A stretch of 64,000 nt of DNA from Methanocorpusculum petauri (GTDB lineage Archaea; Halobacteriota; Methanomicrobia; Methanomicrobiales; Methanocorpusculaceae), in contig NZ_JAPTGB010000006.1 in assembly GCF_026891975.1 (NCBI RefSeq), forward strand, positions 1 to 64,000, in the 5' to 3' direction. Positions 15,566-24,272 of the stretch are shown one piece after another (positions within the stretch are counted from its first letter, which is position 1; the number at the start of each line of letters is the position of its first letter). The notes beneath the pieces were generated by a model. That model ran no database searches. It was not told the DNA's origin and worked only from the letters and a program-made list of their open reading frames with translations. Position numbers and translations under genes: made by a program.

Positions 15566-16960
15566 TCACGCAAACGTCAGCACGGTGTTTCCGGCTGCAT
15601 CGGTGAGGAAGAGTCTGCCATCGACTACTTTGTAGCCGGCTACGTTTCCGAGTGCTGCGTAGAACTCAGACTCCGCGTTCATTGCGTCTTCAGGTCCTGC
15701 CATCATGGTGGAACCGACTGCACTGAAGGTGAGGCCGTCTGCGGTTTCAGTGTAGCTGCCGAAGTAGCGGTTGACCGGAGCCTGACCATTGAATGAACCG
15801 TCTGCGGTGAGGTTAAGGGTAACATCGCTGTTGCCGTCAAGGACCCACTCGTTGACAAGACCGGTCTTCTCAACACCCGGAAGGGATTTTGCAGCAGCAG
15901 TCTGGGTCTCGACCGCCCGGACAAAAGTCAGGAGAGTGTTTCCGTCTTTGTCGAGGAGTTCAAGGCCGCCTTCGCCAAACTTGTAGCCGGTTGCGTTTCC
16001 AAGAGCAGTAAAGTACTCGGTCTCTGCTTTCATTGCATCTTCCGGTCCTGCCATCTCGGTTGCACCGACCGGACCAAAGCTGATGGTCGTTCCAGTGATG
16101 GTCACGTTTCCAAAGTAAAGGTTAACCGGAGCCTGACCGTTGAATTTGCCGAAGGAATCGAAGTTAATCGTTACATTCTTGTCGGTGGAGAGAGTCCAGT
16201 TGCCGGTGATAGTGACGCCGATCTCTGCAACACTCTCCGTAAAGGTCAGGAGGGTCTTGCCGTTCTTGTCGGTCAGGAGAAGTTTGCCGTCAGTAATCTT
16301 GTAGCCGGTGACGTTGTTGAGAGCTGCGAAGAACTCAGTCTCTGCCTTCATCTGATCCTCAGGTCCTGCCATGAGGGTGGTGGCTGCGTTTCCAAAGGTG
16401 ATGCCGTTGGTTCCGGTGACAAACCAGCTGCCGAAGTAGGTATTGATCGGTGCTTTGCCGTTGAATGCACCATTGGTGAACTCAAGGGTAACTTTGCTGT
16501 TGTCAGCAAGGGTCCAGGAGGTTCCGTCAAGGGTCTCTGCGGGCATTGCTGCAAACGTCAGGAGGACACTGCCGGAGGCGTCGGTGAAGGTTACCACACC
16601 ATTTGCAACAGTGTAGCCGGTAACATTCTGGAGTGCTGCGAGGAAGTTCTGTTCCTGCGTCATCATGTTTTCCGGTCCTGCCATTCTGGTGGTTGCCATC
16701 GGGCTGAACGTTACTTTTCCATTCTCAATGGTGATGGTACCATGATAGAGGTTGACACCGGCATTGCCGCTGACATTGGTCCCGGCGATCTCCATACTGA
16801 TGATGCCGGTTGGGTGTTCTGCATTCGATCCGGATCCCATACCAGTAAGGATCCAGTTGCCCTCAAGGGACTGGGTCTGCGGTGCTGCAATACAGCCTGC
16901 CGCAAAGACAAGTCCGCCTACAAAGATGAGGGCGATTAACACAAGTCCTGTGCGTTTCAT
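15566..16960 (-). CDS. lipoprotein with four META (HslJ-like) repeats
   Basis: A 464-residue exported protein. An N-terminal signal ends in the lipobox A-A-G-C at about residue 23. Four META-type repeats of about 110 residues follow, each with a W-x-L-type start, a G-x-A-P-V/I-N-x-Y-F-G segment and a M-A-G-P-E-x-x-M-x-x-E block near its end. The repeat-end blocks read N-V-T-G-Y, N-V-T-G-Y, N-A-T-G-Y and N-V-A-G-Y. Single META domains occur in HslJ and secreted protease inhibitors. The function of a four-repeat form is unknown; a surface-stress role is a guess. The protein downstream is a paralogue. Confidence 0.8.
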   Translation of the reverse strand: MKRTGLVLIALIFVGGLVFAAGCIAAPQTQSLEGNWILTGMGSGSNAEHPTGIISMEIAGTNVSGNAGVNLYHGTITIENGKVTFSPMATTRMAGPENMMTQEQNFLAALQNVTGYTVANGVVTFTDASGSVLLTFAAMPAETLDGTSWTLADNSKVTLEFTNGAFNGKAPINTYFGSWFVTGTNGITFGNAATTLMAGPEDQMKAETEFFAALNNVTGYKITDGKLLLTDKNGKTLLTFTESVAEIGVTITGNWTLSTDKNVTINFDSFGKFNGQAPVNLYFGNVTITGTTISFGPVGATEMAGPEDAMKAETEYFTALGNATGYKFGEGGLELLDKDGNTLLTFVRAVETQTAAAKSLPGVEKTGLVNEWVLDGNSDVTLNLTADGSFNGQAPVNRYFGSYTETADGLTFSAVGSTMMAGPEDAMNAESEFYAALGNVAGYKVVDGRLFLTDAAGNTVLTFA

Positions 16961-17199
16961 ACTACATACTTGATCATAACAGGATATAAGGTTGGCTTAA
17001 ACTACGAATTTATTCTCAGTCAAACTGGCTTTGTTTTCAAAATAGAGCACACATAAGAGATTTTTGAGAAGGAGGCCTGATTGCGTAAAAGAAAGAATCT
17101 GCATAGGGTTCATCGTCGCGGAAAAGAGATCTTTTTCGTCAGCTGTGGAAAGTATCTGCGGCATGCAGAAATATTTTCGCGCGAAAAAAAGTGGAATGG

Positions 17200-18606
17200 T
17201 TATGCCTGATTGTAGGTCAGGAGTGCCGTACCTCCCGGTCCGGTGAGTACAAGCTGGCCGTCAACAAGGTTATATCCGGTAACATCACCGAGGCTGGTAA
17301 GGTAGGAGGTTTCTTTTTTGACCATATCCGCAGGTCCGGTCATTTTGGTGGTGGAGATACCCGTTATGGAGAGAGACTGATCTTTGGAAAAAACGGCATT
17401 TGCGATATAGACATTTACGGGGCCCTGACCACTGAAGGTACCGTCGTCACCGATGACAAGCGTGATACTGCTGTCTCCGGCGAGTGTCCATGAAGTCCCT
17501 TTGAGCTGGTCGGCTACGTTTACCGCAAAGAGCATGGTGTTGCTGTTGTGATCCGTAAGAGTAAGGGTACCGTCTGCGATATGATAGTCGCTTGCGTTGT
17601 TGAGGATACGGTAGTACTGGGTTTCGTAGGCGTTGACGCTGTCATCGGTGGATGCTATTAGGGTACTGATGACATTGCTGACAGTAAGAGTATCAATGCC
17701 CGTCGTTCTCCAGGTCCCGCCATAGGTGTTGACAGGCGCCTGACCAGTAAGAGTTCCGGTGGCGTCAAACCGCAGGGTAACGGTCTTTGATGCCTGGGGC
17801 GGGGCAATACCGTTGACGGAGGTCAGTTCCCAGGTGGTGTCTGCAAGCATGTTTGTGAAGATAAGAATGGGTTTGCCGCTGCTGTCGGTAAGACTGAGTG
17901 TCCCCATGGAAAATCCGAATCCGCTTACAGTCGGAAGAAGGGCAAAGTAGTCGTCTTCCTGTGCCATAAGTGCTGGTGCACCTGCGGCTTTGGTAATGGC
18001 AATATCAGCAATGGTAAGTTTAGTACCGTCAAGTTTCCAGGTTCCGGTAAACTGATTGATGCCGCCGGTTCCAAAAATTGTGCCGTTGTCACCAAAACTG
18101 AGTGTGATGAGAGTAAGCGGCTGGGCTACAACCGATGCGGCCGGGGTTGTGTAGGAGACAAGTTTCCATGCCGTATTTTTGAGCGGAGAGGTGAAGGTAA
18201 GCAATACCGCTCCGTCTTTATCCAGCAGGACAAGCGAACTGTCAGTCAGTTTGTAGCTGGTGCTGTTGACAAGAGAGGAGAAGTATTTTTCCTCATCGGC
18301 CATGAACTGTGCAGGCCCTGCCATAAGGGTTGCAGCGATGTGCCCGAAGGTGAGTTTCCCTGCCCCGGGATCTGCGGTGTAGGATACGGAATAACCGTTG
18401 ACACCGCCGTTTCCGGATGCACTGCCGTTGTCTCCGAAGGTAAGCGAGATGGTCGTTGCCGGGGCACCATTGTCGGGACCGAATCCGGCAAGAACCCATG
18501 TTGTTCCTGCAGGGTTCGGCTGGCTGGCCGTGTTGATGCATCCGGCCGTGAGAACTATTGCTCCAATGCAAAAGAGCGCAAGAATGAGTATGCCTGTGCG
18601 TTTCAT
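17200..18606 (-). CDS. lipoprotein with four META repeats, paralogue
   Basis: A 468-residue paralogue of the neighbouring lipoprotein, with the same M-K-R-T-G start and a lipobox T-A-G-C near residue 23. Four META repeats are present but more diverged: the first and last keep M-A-G-P and M-T-G-P blocks, while the second reads A-L-M-A-Q-E-D and the third I-A-S-T-D-D. The two genes are separated by about 240 bp, so they are probably expressed separately. The pair arose by duplication, and the four-repeat structure predates it. Confidence 0.8.
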   Translation of the reverse strand: MKRTGILILALFCIGAIVLTAGCINTASQPNPAGTTWVLAGFGPDNGAPATTISLTFGDNGSASGNGGVNGYSVSYTADPGAGKLTFGHIAATLMAGPAQFMADEEKYFSSLVNSTSYKLTDSSLVLLDKDGAVLLTFTSPLKNTAWKLVSYTTPAASVVAQPLTLITLSFGDNGTIFGTGGINQFTGTWKLDGTKLTIADIAITKAAGAPALMAQEDDYFALLPTVSGFGFSMGTLSLTDSSGKPILIFTNMLADTTWELTSVNGIAPPQASKTVTLRFDATGTLTGQAPVNTYGGTWRTTGIDTLTVSNVISTLIASTDDSVNAYETQYYRILNNASDYHIADGTLTLTDHNSNTMLFAVNVADQLKGTSWTLAGDSSITLVIGDDGTFSGQGPVNVYIANAVFSKDQSLSITGISTTKMTGPADMVKKETSYLTSLGDVTGYNLVDGQLVLTGPGGTALLTYNQA

Positions 18607-18729
18607 ACCTGTATAATTTGCGGGCGGTGGTTATAAGCGTCGAGATGGTTACAATTTTTTGGAGAACACCTCATCCGCGATCTCATTTGCATGGCAGAGA
18701 AAAATAAAAATAAAAAGATTTTTCCGGAA

Positions 18730-19920
18730 TCAGAACCCGTATTTTTCCCGATACGTATTGATCAGCCGGTAGTAAATTTCTTCAACCGACCGCAACTGAT
18801 CAATTCTTACCCGCTCATTTAACCCGTGCAGACCACACAACTCTCCCGGCCCGTACTCAATCGCCCGGAACCCCGCCTTACGCAGTGCCCGTGCATCCGA
18901 CGCTGCCCACTGAACCATCGGCTTTGAAGCAACATTGTACACACTGCTTATCGCGTTTGCAGTGCTCTGCACCAGAAACGACCCCGGATCCGTAAGAGAA
19001 GCATTCGCCTTTGTGATCGGCGTAACCTTTGCCGAAGACGGCATATGTCCGTAAATTTCACCGAGAATGTCATCACAGTCGCAGCCCCACGGCAGCCGGA
19101 GATCCATCATCAGGCGGCATTTCTGCGCAACAATATTCACGCGCTCGCCGCCGGAAATAAGACCGGGGTTGTACATGATCTGCCGGAAAATCGGCGAAAG
19201 CTCATGACCTTTCTGCCCCTCCTGCATATCACTGATCGCAATTGAATGCTCAATAATTTCTTCCAATACCGGGGACTGCGGATACACACGGTTGTGCAGT
19301 GTGTCCATCCATGCAAGAAATGAAAACGCCTGCATAATCGCACTGTCTCCCACCACCGGAAACAGTGACGAGTGTCCCGGCGTTCCGGTAAACTCCACCT
19401 CAAACCGGCAGATTCCTTTCTGACCGACCGACGGCGCAAACGCGGGAGTCGGTTCTGCAATCAGCGCATCGCACGGGTGAATTAGCTGTTTTTCAATCAG
19501 ATACCGCGTTCCGTAGCGTCCGCCGCCCTCTTCATCGCAGACAAATGCAAGGGCCACCGGAACTTCACCACAGTCGTTCATCGCCCGCTCCACTGCGGTA
19601 AGAATCGCCGCACAGCCGCCTTTCATATCCGTACTTCCGCGACCGTGCACGTACGTATCGTCAACAATCCCTGCATACGGGGGAATATCCCATCCCTCCT
19701 CCATTGCAGGAACCACATCCATGTGGCCGGAAAGCATCAGTGCACGGTTCTGTTCCCGGGAAATGACATTACAGTGCCCGGGTGCTCCTTCTGTAATATC
19801 CGAACGGATGCCAAGTCCCTCAAGAAGCGATGTAATATACTGGGCAACCTCCGTCGTGTCGCCCGGCGGATTTTCACTTTTGATCTTCACCAGTTCCGAA
19901 CAGATACGTACAACATCCAT
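18730..19920 (-). CDS. dapE: M20 peptidase, ArgE/DapE family
   Basis: A 396-residue di-zinc M20 deacylase. Zinc ligands and catalytic residues are visible: L-S-G-H-M-D-V-V-P near 66-74, G-R-G-S-T-D-M-K-G-G near 96, C-D-E-E-G-G-G near 130 and the C-terminal G-P-G-E-L-C-G-L-H-G-L-N-E. A dimerisation insert lies around 170-290. It belongs to the ArgE/DapE group. Nearby dapA and dapB favour succinyl-diaminopimelate desuccinylase, although methanogens often use the DapL aminotransferase route instead, so the substrate is uncertain. An in-frame GTG one codon upstream (19921) is possible. Confidence 0.75.
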   Translation of the reverse strand: MDVVRICSELVKIKSENPPGDTTEVAQYITSLLEGLGIRSDITEGAPGHCNVISREQNRALMLSGHMDVVPAMEEGWDIPPYAGIVDDTYVHGRGSTDMKGGCAAILTAVERAMNDCGEVPVALAFVCDEEGGGRYGTRYLIEKQLIHPCDALIAEPTPAFAPSVGQKGICRFEVEFTGTPGHSSLFPVVGDSAIMQAFSFLAWMDTLHNRVYPQSPVLEEIIEHSIAISDMQEGQKGHELSPIFRQIMYNPGLISGGERVNIVAQKCRLMMDLRLPWGCDCDDILGEIYGHMPSSAKVTPITKANASLTDPGSFLVQSTANAISSVYNVASKPMVQWAASDARALRKAGFRAIEYGPGELCGLHGLNERVRIDQLRSVEEIYYRLINTYREKYGF

Positions 19921-19923
19921 CAC

Positions 19924-20439
19924 TTACCTCGCGGCGTGCTTTGCCTTGTACTCTGTGAACAGCTTACCGAGCGCCCCTGTCGGATAAATGCTCCGGAGAA
20001 GCTGCTGGGAGAAAATATCGTCGGTCATGTCATGGAAGAACTGCGGCGGCAGCGGCGTCCGGGAAGCAGGGTCCAGAACAATTCTGAATCCCACATACCG
20101 CGTACACTCGTCCGGATCATACACCAGCTGCCAGAGCATCGGCGTACTCTCAAACATCTCCTGATTTGTATCCCGAAGCCAGACCATAAATCCGGGGAAC
20201 AGCGCATTGTCCCCCTCTTTTGCCTGATCAACCCGGCGGCGGAGATACTCTCCCGTCATCACACAGCGGATTGAATCAGGGTTATAGGCAAGAGAACTCA
20301 GCGTATAGTCGAGATGCGCGACAGCATCAATGAGATAAAAATAGAGAACTGGATCCATCTCAGACGGATTTTCCAGAATCAGTGACTTGTGATAGAGATA
20401 CTCGGCCTCATTTGAGTACTCGTTTCTCTGCGGTAACAT
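19924..20439 (-). CDS. conserved hypothetical protein, 171 aa
   Basis: A soluble 171-residue protein with no signal or membrane span. It is rich in aromatic and acidic residues (E-Y-L-Y-H-K-S-L-I-L-E and P-M-L-W-Q-L-V-Y-D-P-D-E-C-T-R-Y-V-G-F-R). I do not recognise the family. Its stop is immediately before the start of the M20 peptidase gene, so the two are probably cotranslated. The ferredoxin gene lies about 95 bp upstream on the same strand. Context points to amino-acid metabolism but proves nothing. Confidence 0.65.
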   Translation of the reverse strand: MLPQRNEYSNEAEYLYHKSLILENPSEMDPVLYFYLIDAVAHLDYTLSSLAYNPDSIRCVMTGEYLRRRVDQAKEGDNALFPGFMVWLRDTNQEMFESTPMLWQLVYDPDECTRYVGFRIVLDPASRTPLPPQFFHDMTDDIFSQQLLRSIYPTGALGKLFTEYKAKHAAR

Positions 20440-20535
20440 AATAGTAGTAGTTTGTCGGGATAGACAAAAAGCGTTGGTATGCAGGCGAAAAACACTCTCA
20501 AAAGAAAGTACTGAAAAAAAACGATGTGAATAAGT

Positions 20536-20709
20536 TTATTCCATGTGGATGGAGCTTTCCGGGCACTCATCCACACAGGTCTCACAGTCAACGCATGCGG
20601 ATGCATCCACAACTGCCTTGTCGTTGTCAAGTTCAATTGCTGCTGCCGGACAGATGTCCACACAGGTTCCACAGCCGGTACACTTGTCTTTATTAACTAC
20701 TGCTACCAT
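20536..20709 (-). CDS. 2[4Fe-4S] ferredoxin, 57 aa
   Basis: A small ferredoxin with two cluster motifs: [12 protein letters not shown] and [12 protein letters not shown], i.e. two CxxCxxCxxxCP sets. It is the standard low-potential electron carrier of methanogens, exchanging electrons with hydrogenases and formylmethanofuran dehydrogenase. The gene lies between dapB and the conserved hypothetical gene on the same strand. The ATG at 20709 is the only reasonable start. Confidence 0.93.
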   Translation of the reverse strand: MVAVVNKDKCTGCGTCVDICPAAAIELDNDKAVVDASACVDCETCVDECPESSIHME

Positions 20710-20815
20710 TTCAAATACCTCAAATAGTGCTTACTTTATTTCAATCAGAAATAAAAATAGGTTTCGACCGGGGAACTGGAACACGTTCCTTCCCGGAGAA
20801 AAACGTTCAGGGATT

Positions 20816-21571
20816 TTACAACCCGAGAACTTCTTTCATGGTGTACAGGCCCGGAACTTTGCCGGAGACCCATGCAGCCGCACGAACTGCACCACGGGCA
20901 AACACTGCACGATCATATGCCCGGTGCGTCAGTTCGATCGTTTCATAGTTCTGATGGAACTGCACGGTATGATCACCGACCACGTCACCACCGCGAATCA
21001 CGTGAACACCAATCTCATTACCGCGTTCGGTCATGCCGCAGCGGCCGTACATCTCCTCACGCTTGCCGACCTCTTCTTCAATAACCTTCAGAATGGTCTT
21101 GGCCGTTCCGCTCGGAGCATCTTTTTTGTGACGGTGGTGGGCTTCGATCACTTCAATATCGTAGTCGCCGAGTTTCTTTGCGGCTTCACGAACCAGTTCC
21201 CAGAAAATGTTGACACCGACGCTGAAGTTCGTTGTTTTTACGACCGGCACACCTTTGATTGCGTCAATCAGTTCTGCATCCTGTTCCGGGGTGAAACCGG
21301 TTGTGCCGATAACGAGGGCTACGTCATGTGCCGCAGCAATTTTTGCGTTCACCATTGTGGCCGCGGCAACTGTGAAGTCGATCATCACATCCGGCTTGTG
21401 CTCCTTGATAAACGCTGCAAGACCGGACGATTCTACCACCGGTTTTCCGAGAATCTGTCCCGGACGGATATCAACACCGCCAACCAGTTCGAGTTCCGGA
21501 CTTTCCACAACCATTGTTGCAATGGTTGTGCCCATGCGGCCCATTGCGCCGCAGATCATTACTTTAGTCAT
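20816..21571 (-). CDS. dapB: 4-hydroxy-tetrahydrodipicolinate reductase
   Basis: A 251-residue DapB. The N-terminal Rossmann motif is C-G-A-M-G-R-M-G-T near residues 7-15. The C-terminal domain has the family signature [15 protein letters not shown] (near 145-160) that binds dipicolinate. It reduces hydroxy-tetrahydrodipicolinate with NAD(P)H in lysine biosynthesis. The start overlaps the end of dapA by 8 bp. Confidence 0.95.
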   Translation of the reverse strand: MTKVMICGAMGRMGTTIATMVVESPELELVGGVDIRPGQILGKPVVESSGLAAFIKEHKPDVMIDFTVAAATMVNAKIAAAHDVALVIGTTGFTPEQDAELIDAIKGVPVVKTTNFSVGVNIFWELVREAAKKLGDYDIEVIEAHHRHKKDAPSGTAKTILKVIEEEVGKREEMYGRCGMTERGNEIGVHVIRGGDVVGDHTVQFHQNYETIELTHRAYDRAVFARGAVRAAAWVSGKVPGLYTMKEVLGL

Positions 21572-22457
21572 AGTGGGAAAGCACCTCCCGCAGTTTTTCG
21601 GTCATTTCCGGGGTCAGTGAGTCCAGCGGCAGCCGGACGTTTCCGGAGGCAATGAGTCCGCGAATCTCTGCGGCACGTTTGACCGGAACAGGGTTTACAT
21701 CCATGAACATGGCCTTGGACAGTTCCATCAGTTCATAGTGAATTTTGCGTGCCCCGTCCATGTCGCCTTTTACAAAAGAATTATACATGGTAACCATACG
21801 CTTTGGTTCAATGTTTGCGGTAACGGAGATGCAGCCCTGACCACCGATGGAAAGGACAGGCAGTGTCAGCGAGTCGTCACCCGAGGTGAGGACAAACGGA
21901 TACTCGCGTTCCATGCCTTCGAGGCCGTGGATGATAGCCATCATCTGATCGATGTTCCCGCTTGCTTCTTTGACTGCAACGATGTTGGGGATTGTTTTTG
22001 CCATCTCAATAATTAAGTCAGGCGGCAGGTTCTGGCCGGTTCGGCCGGGAATGTTGTACACCACGACGGGAAGACCGACATCAGCGACTTTTTTGTAGTG
22101 TTTGAGAAGACCGCTCCTGTTTGGTTTATTGTAGTAGGGACTTATCAGGAGGGCACCGTCCGCTCCGGCAATTTTTGCGGCGCGGGTCATGAGAAGTGCT
22201 TCTTCGGTGTTGTTGGATCCGGTTCCGGCAATAACGGGTATGCGGTTGTTTGCGGCAGATACGGCTTCTTCAATGACACGGATGTGCTCAGCATGCGTCA
22301 TCGTGGCAGATTCGCCGGTCGAGCCGCAGGGCAGAAGACCGTGAACACCGCCGGAGATCACATGCTCAATACAGCTCCGAAGTCCTTCAATATCAAGGGA
22401 CTGTGAGGCATCCTCACGGAACGGAGTGATGAGTGCGGGAATCACACCTTCGAACAT
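21564..22457 (-). CDS. dapA: 4-hydroxy-tetrahydrodipicolinate synthase
   Basis: I choose the ATG of M-F-E-G-V-I-P-A-L (22457), giving 297 residues, because DapA proteins normally begin this way. Features include the G-S-T-G-E-S motif near 43, Y-N-I-P-G-R-T-G near 135 and the Schiff-base lysine in V-A-V-K-E-A-S-G-N near 160. It condenses pyruvate with aspartate semialdehyde. A TATA-like TTCATATATACT lies only 5-16 bp upstream of this ATG, too close for a conventional promoter, so the true promoter is uncertain. Confidence 0.95.
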   Translation of the reverse strand: MFEGVIPALITPFREDASQSLDIEGLRSCIEHVISGGVHGLLPCGSTGESATMTHAEHIRVIEEAVSAANNRIPVIAGTGSNNTEEALLMTRAAKIAGADGALLISPYYNKPNRSGLLKHYKKVADVGLPVVVYNIPGRTGQNLPPDLIIEMAKTIPNIVAVKEASGNIDQMMAIIHGLEGMEREYPFVLTSGDDSLTLPVLSIGGQGCISVTANIEPKRMVTMYNSFVKGDMDGARKIHYELMELSKAMFMDVNPVPVKRAAEIRGLIASGNVRLPLDSLTPEMTEKLREVLSHYD

Positions 22458-22686
22458 AGTATATATGAATTGGGTGCGGAAGCTACATGTACCTTCGCTT
22501 GATACGGGTGTTGCCATGATAGTATTTACCGGGAAGTTTCAGAAAATCTCTCCGTGAAAAAAACGCTGACAGCTCTCCAGATAAAAATCCGGCGGAACAC
22601 AAAACAGAATAAAAAAATGTTTTTTGCCGGGAAAGCCGATCCCCCGCAGGGACGGAAAAACTCTTCCGCACAAATGTATTGCAGGG

Positions 22687-22717
22687 CCGCAAAGCGGTGA
22701 GCAAGGCTTTGCCTTGC
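22687..22717 (-). terminator. pair of small hairpins after rps17e
   Basis: CCGC-AAA-GCGG (22687-22697) and GCAAGGC-TTT-GCCTTGC (22701-22717, perfect 7-bp stem) lie just downstream of the S17e stop at 22729. They could stabilise the 3' end of the message. No long T-run follows. The remaining gap to dapA (22458-22686) shows no convincing gene. Confidence 0.4.
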
Positions 22718-22728
22718 GATTTTGAGAA

Positions 22729-22923
22729 TTACCGGCGGCGGTTGTGGGTATTGACCTTGCGGGTAATGAATCCGGCAACACGGTTGCGGATGCTCTTACT
22801 CTCAATGGTGGTGATCTCGGAAACAACTCTCTTGTTGTCGTCAAAGCTGTTGTTGAAGCTTGCTCCGTGCTGTTCCATAAGGGCGACGCCCATACTCTTG
22901 ATATAGCTTGGCTTAATTCCCAT
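22729..22923 (-). CDS. rps17e: ribosomal protein S17e
   Basis: A 64-residue S17e of the archaeal small ribosomal subunit. The family pattern is clear: M-G-I-K-P-S-Y-I-K start, F-N-N-S-F-D-D-N-K middle, and S-K-S-I-R-N-R-V-A-G-F-I-T-R end. I choose ATG 22923 because the longer frame is antisense or intergenic. Its start lies 10 bp after the stop of the ThiN-like gene, suggesting one operon. Confidence 0.93.
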   Translation of the reverse strand: MGIKPSYIKSMGVALMEQHGASFNNSFDDNKRVVSEITTIESKSIRNRVAGFITRKVNTHNRRR

Positions 22924-22933
22924 GCGATATTCC

Positions 22934-23452
22934 TCAGATGTCTGTATATGTAAGTCGTTCTGATATGATAAGTATTCTGTTTGCCACTTCTTCAGGAGTG
23001 GAACCAAGAATACGGATCAGTGGCTCAGTTCCCGTTGTACCGCTGTTGATAATCACCAGCGGCACCCCGTCCCGGCAGCAGGAAGCAATACCCCAGTCCA
23101 TACTGGATATCCCCGGCGGAAACTTTGTGGGATCATACTCGGCAACGTCACGCAGGGTTTCCCTGACAATTTCGGCAATCTCTGTGGTATACCGGATACA
23201 TCCCACCGCGCGGACGTCGGCATCAAACCTGACTACCGTCAGCAGCACACGAACGAGGGTATCGTCTGTACCAAATCCGATTCCGGTCGATCTGACCACC
23301 GCAATATCCTTCAGATCGCGGGGATTTTTTATGGCGTATGCAAGCGCCACACCGCCGGAGGGCAGGAGATAGCGGGGAATATTCATCACACGACCGTGCG
23401 CCTGCTGAAGAGCCTTCAGCACTACGGACTGCTCTTTTGCGGACATGATCAC
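22934..23452 (-). CDS. ThiN-like (thiamine-phosphate synthase family) protein
   Basis: A 172-residue protein resembling the ThiN domain of archaeal ThiDN: L-P-S-G-G-V-A-L-A-Y-A near 30, D-I-A-V-V-R near 48, then V-L-L-T-V-V-R-F-D-A-D-V-R-A and I-R-Y. The residues usually found as S-S-H-V-A-R in thiamine-phosphate synthases read T-D-D-T-L-V-R here, so the usual histidine is missing. It may be a ligand-binding regulator or bind another substrate rather than make thiamine phosphate. The start overlaps the HD-domain gene by 4 bp. Confidence 0.7.
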   Translation of the reverse strand: MIMSAKEQSVVLKALQQAHGRVMNIPRYLLPSGGVALAYAIKNPRDLKDIAVVRSTGIGFGTDDTLVRVLLTVVRFDADVRAVGCIRYTTEIAEIVRETLRDVAEYDPTKFPPGISSMDWGIASCCRDGVPLVIINSGTTGTEPLIRILGSTPEEVANRILIISERLTYTDI

Positions 23453-24000
23453 GTAAGTCCGAGTTGATCCCGTACCGCCGAAATCTCGCGAATCGCAACT
23501 TCATACATCCGTTCACGCGGCACCAGTCCATCACCCAGCGCAATCCGGCTGCGGTCGCAGCCCGCGGCAAAGGATGCGGTCTTGTACTTCTTTGTCACCG
23601 TTTTTGGTGTGACCTCCGTAATCTTTCCACCCTTCACATACGCACACGCAATCACCAGACCCGATATACTGTCGGCAACCTGCAGACAGATCTCAACCGG
23701 AGTTGTATACTCTCCCGAAAATAGCAGATGATTGTGGCGTTTGATCGGCCCTGCAATCTCATCGGCCACCCCTGCGGCCTTCAGAATAGCATACCCCGCA
23801 GGTCCGTGCCGGGTCATATCCTCACCGACCTCTTCGAAATCAATATCATGCAAAATACCAATTATCTCCCAGAGACGGGAATCCTCTGAAAGCTCCTCGG
23901 CAAGCCCCTTCATGACAGCAGCGGTCGCGACACAGTGTCCGCGAAGCGAATCCGCCTTCACATGTACATGCAGAAGGGCAAGCGCCTCATCTTTCTCCAT
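23449..24000 (-). CDS. HD-domain phosphohydrolase
   Basis: I choose ATG 24000 (M-E-K-D-E-A-L), giving 183 residues; longer starts at 24027 and 24039 are possible. The HD motif is L-H-D-I-D-F-E, with R-G-H-C-V-A-T-A before it and K-R-H-N-H-L after, the pattern of metal-dependent HD hydrolases such as the HDIG group. The substrate is unknown; nucleotide or tRNA 3' ends are possible. Four-base overlap with the ThiN-like gene shows cotranslation. Confidence 0.82.
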   Translation of the reverse strand: MEKDEALALLHVHVKADSLRGHCVATAAVMKGLAEELSEDSRLWEIIGILHDIDFEEVGEDMTRHGPAGYAILKAAGVADEIAGPIKRHNHLLFSGEYTTPVEICLQVADSISGLVIACAYVKGGKITEVTPKTVTKKYKTASFAAGCDRSRIALGDGLVPRERMYEVAIREISAVRDQLGLT

Positions 24001-24055
24001 ACCTATACTTGTGCTATCAAAACTCATAAAAGCACACACGCCAATTCATATAACC

Positions 24056-24235
24056 ATGAAAGGATGGGTTTTGGATATCATTGTCGGGGTCTCTGCCCTG
24101 ATAGTGTTCGGCATTCTGTTGTTCGCTCTGCCGATGATCATGCCTGCAGCATACGGATACATCGGTGCATTAATACTGTTTATCGCGTACCTGACCGTCG
24201 CTGGTTTGACCGTCATTAAGAAAACAATCGCCTGA
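24056..24235 (+). CDS. small two-span membrane protein, 59 aa
   Basis: ATG 24056 opens 59 residues with two hydrophobic spans (I-I-V-G-V-S-A-L-I-V-F-G-I-L-L-F and I-G-A-L-I-L-F-I-A-Y-L-T-V-A) separated by a short loop and ending in K-K. It is divergent from the HD gene and convergent with the acyl-CoA synthetase gene. No family is recognised. A coding reading is supported by the complete hydrophobic pattern and by the lack of other genes here. Confidence 0.6.
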   Translation: MKGWVLDIIVGVSALIVFGILLFALPMIMPAAYGYIGALILFIAYLTVAGLTVIKKTIA

Positions 24236-24272
24236 AAATTCAGGAAAAAATATTTTTTTATGTTGTTCTGAT

